From Clostridium sp. CAG:510 (GTDB taxonomy: Bacteria; Bacillota; Clostridia; Lachnospirales; Lachnospiraceae), in the NCBI GenBank assembly GCA_000434615.1, contig FR880833.1:39682-64337 (forward strand): DNA of 24,656 nt, written 5' to 3'. Shown here piece after piece: positions 23,771 through 24,656 of this stretch. The stretch's first letter is position 1. Each line of letters begins with the position of its first letter. The notes beneath the pieces are model-generated. The model made no database searches, had not been told where the DNA came from, and saw only the letters and a program-made list of their open reading frames with translations. A program made the position numbers and the translations under genes.

Positions 23771-24187
23771 ATGAGCAGTTTTGACTTACAGGTCATAGCC
23801 GTAGACAAAATCTTTTATGATGGCAAATGCAGACAGGTCGTTGTGACCGGTGTGGATGGCTCCATAGGCATTATGGCTCATCATGAAAATGCGGTCATCG
23901 CCCTGCAGGAGGGCTTCCTCAATATTGAAACCGAAGACGGCGAGTGGATAGAGGCAGCGTCCGGTATCGGCCATGTGCAGATATTGGACAACCGGGTGGT
24001 TATCCTGGTGGACTTTGCCGAAAAGCCCGAGGAAATCGATGAAAAGAGAGCAACGGAAGCGCTGGAGAGAGCCAAGGAAGCCATGCGGCAGAAGCAGAGC
24101 ATCCAGGAGTTCCACATGTCACAGGCGAATATCTCCCGTGCCATGGCAAGACTGGCGGCAAGACGGCATATGCGCGGCGGCGTATAA
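23771..24187 (+). CDS. atpC: ATP synthase F1 subunit epsilon
   Basis: Epsilon joins gamma to the c-ring and can inhibit ATP hydrolysis. The 138-residue protein has the N-terminal beta-sandwich (FDLQVIAVDKIFYDGKCRQV, then GSIGIMAHHENAVIAL) and a C-terminal two-helix arm (about 85-135, PEEIDEKRATEALERAKEAM and the SQANISRAMARLAARRHM helix). The ribosome site AAGGTGA lies before the ATG. It is the last gene of the operon and is followed by a strong terminator. Confidence 0.94.
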   Translation: MSSFDLQVIAVDKIFYDGKCRQVVVTGVDGSIGIMAHHENAVIALQEGFLNIETEDGEWIEAASGIGHVQILDNRVVILVDFAEKPEEIDEKRATEALERAKEAMRQKQSIQEFHMSQANISRAMARLAARRHMRGGV

Positions 24188-24216
24188 AGATTTAAGAATA
24201 CGATAAATACAAATTT

Positions 24217-24249
24217 AAGCGGTTACTTAAAAAAGTAGCCGCTTTTTTT
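24217..24249 (+). terminator. Intrinsic terminator of the ATP synthase operon
   Basis: AAGCGGTTACTT (24217-24228) pairs with AAGTAGCCGCTT (24233-24244) with one G-U pair and a 4-nt loop, followed by a run of seven T (24243-24249). Confidence 0.9.
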
Positions 24250-24280
24250 AACATTTATATTTAAAAAACTGTGAGACCTA

Positions 24281-24289
24281 TGGTATAAT
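24281..24289 (+). promoter_or_regulatory. Extended -10 promoter directly in front of a terminator hairpin
   Basis: TGG-TATAAT (24281-24289) is a perfect extended -10. The -35 at 17 bp is only TTAAAA (24261-24266). The predicted start of transcription, near 24296, coincides with the first base of the next hairpin. Confidence 0.55.
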
Positions 24290-24295
24290 AAATTC

Positions 24296-24339
24296 AAGGG
24301 ATGCAGCTTGCAAATGTGTGCCGGCTGCATCCCTTTTTT
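24296..24339 (+). terminator. Strong intrinsic terminator or attenuator
   Basis: AAGGGATGCAGC (24296-24307) and GCTGCATCCCTT (24324-24335) form a perfect 12-bp stem with a 16-nt loop, followed by six T (24334-24339). It cannot be needed for the ATP synthase operon, which already ends at 24249. With the promoter at 24284 it would give a transcript of about 44 nt, or it attenuates the surface-protein gene. Confidence 0.8.
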
Positions 24340-24345
24340 CGGTAT

Positions 24346-24374
24346 AAATCTGTTATACTGGGGATAGCAGATTT
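24346..24374 (+). promoter_or_regulatory. Second extended -10 promoter flanked by an inverted repeat
   Basis: TGT-TATACT (24351-24359) is an extended -10 placed after the terminator, so it would drive the surface-protein gene from about 24366. It lies inside a perfect inverted repeat, AAATCTG (24346-24352) and CAGATTT (24368-24374), with a 15-nt centre. No good -35 is visible. The repeat could be a repressor site or an RNA hairpin in a read-through transcript. Confidence 0.45.
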
Positions 24375-24402
24375 ACAGATTGCGAAAAGGAGGAAAAAAG
24401 AG

Positions 24403-24656
24403 ATGAAGAAAAGAATAACCAGGCGTATACTTGCCGGTTTCTTAGCATTCCTGATGTTGTTTTCAACCGTAACATGGGATGAGCTGGCGTTTGCTTCAGT
24501 GGCAGCGGAAACCATAGAGAATACGGAAAACGGGGACATTTCCGACGGCGACAAAGAGCCGGTACAGGATGTTTCCGGCGGAGAGGATGTTTCCGGCGGG
24601 GAGGATATTTCCGGTGGGGACGAACCGATAGAGGAAAAGGCTTTCAGGGCATTCCT
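24403..24656 (+). CDS. Secreted or surface protein with signal peptide, 3' truncated by window edge
   Basis: ATG at 24403 has an excellent AAAGGAGG six to ten bases upstream. The frame stays open to the end of the window (84 codons plus two bases). It begins with a classic export signal: a basic start (MKKRITRR), a hydrophobic core (ILAGFLAFLMLFSTV) and a likely cleavage after AFASVAA. A low-complexity acidic segment follows, with three 6-residue units DVSGGE, DVSGGE, DISGGD at 24568-24621, then EPIEEKAF. This is the usual start of large cell-wall or extracellular proteins of Lachnospiraceae, but the functional part lies outside. I do not recognise a family. Confidence 0.8.
   Translation, partial: MKKRITRRILAGFLAFLMLFSTVTWDELAFASVAAETIENTENGDISDGDKEPVQDVSGGEDVSGGEDISGGDEPIEEKAFRAF
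24568..24621 (+). repeat. Three 18-nt in-frame repeats in the surface-protein gene
   Basis: The 18-nt unit GATGTTTCCGGCGGAGAG (24568-24585) is followed by two close variants (24586-24603 and 24604-24621). They encode DVSGGE, DVSGGE and DISGGD. Such Gly/Ser/acidic repeats often act as a flexible spacer after a signal peptide and can vary in number. Confidence 0.85.

Overview
The window looks like chromosomal DNA of an anaerobic Firmicute, most likely Lachnospiraceae (Clostridia). The signs are strong AGGAGG-type ribosome sites, a Ser46-type HPr, a DeoR-FruK-FruA fructose operon, an Hcp/DUF438 pair, a flavin-rich anaerobic gene set and a signal-peptide surface protein at the end. The family assignment is inferred from protein character, not from a marker gene. 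No rRNA, tRNA, CRISPR array, transposase or phage gene was seen.

Layout. 1-1192: 3' part of a neurotransmitter:sodium symporter (NSS) family transporter, cut by the window edge. 1298-2209: an AT-rich gene for a NYN/PIN-like putative nuclease with two C-terminal repeats, followed by a bidirectional terminator. 2300-6281: a nitrosative or redox stress island with a minus-strand Crp/Fnr-type regulator diverging from hcp (hybrid cluster protein), then a DUF438-hemerythrin-PAS protein. A perfect palindrome lies in the divergent region, and seven 17-bp tandem repeats separate hcp from the DUF438 gene. 6282-6857: a repeat-rich region with no gene, ending in a near-consensus promoter overlaid by seven ATGA motifs spaced 10-12 bp apart. 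6858-12771: fruR-fruK-fruA-ptsH-ptsI, a complete phosphate relay from PEP to fructose in one apparent transcription unit. 12880-13500 and 13522-15408: a flavoprotein with a compact four-Cys motif and glutamine-dependent NAD synthetase. 15494-16384 and 16437-17996: a ROK fructokinase and cardiolipin synthase. 18204-24187: the F-type ATP synthase operon (a, c, b, alpha, gamma, beta, epsilon). 24250-24656: a promoter-terminator unit and the start of a secreted repeat protein.

The main discovery candidate is in the ATP synthase operon. There is no separate delta gene. Instead the alpha subunit has an extra N-terminal segment of about 82 residues that closely resembles the C-terminal domain of delta (OSCP). 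The N-terminal six-helix domain of delta is absent from the operon. Because F1 carries three alpha chains, this raises a real question about the stoichiometry and build of the peripheral stalk.

How the genes fit together: the fru-pts operon imports fructose as fructose-1-phosphate and converts it to fructose-1,6-bisphosphate. The ROK kinase could phosphorylate free fructose. NadE supplies NAD, the ATP synthase links ATP to the membrane ion gradient, and Hcp with its neighbours probably handles reactive nitrogen species. Promoters, operators and terminators were read by eye and have not been tested.
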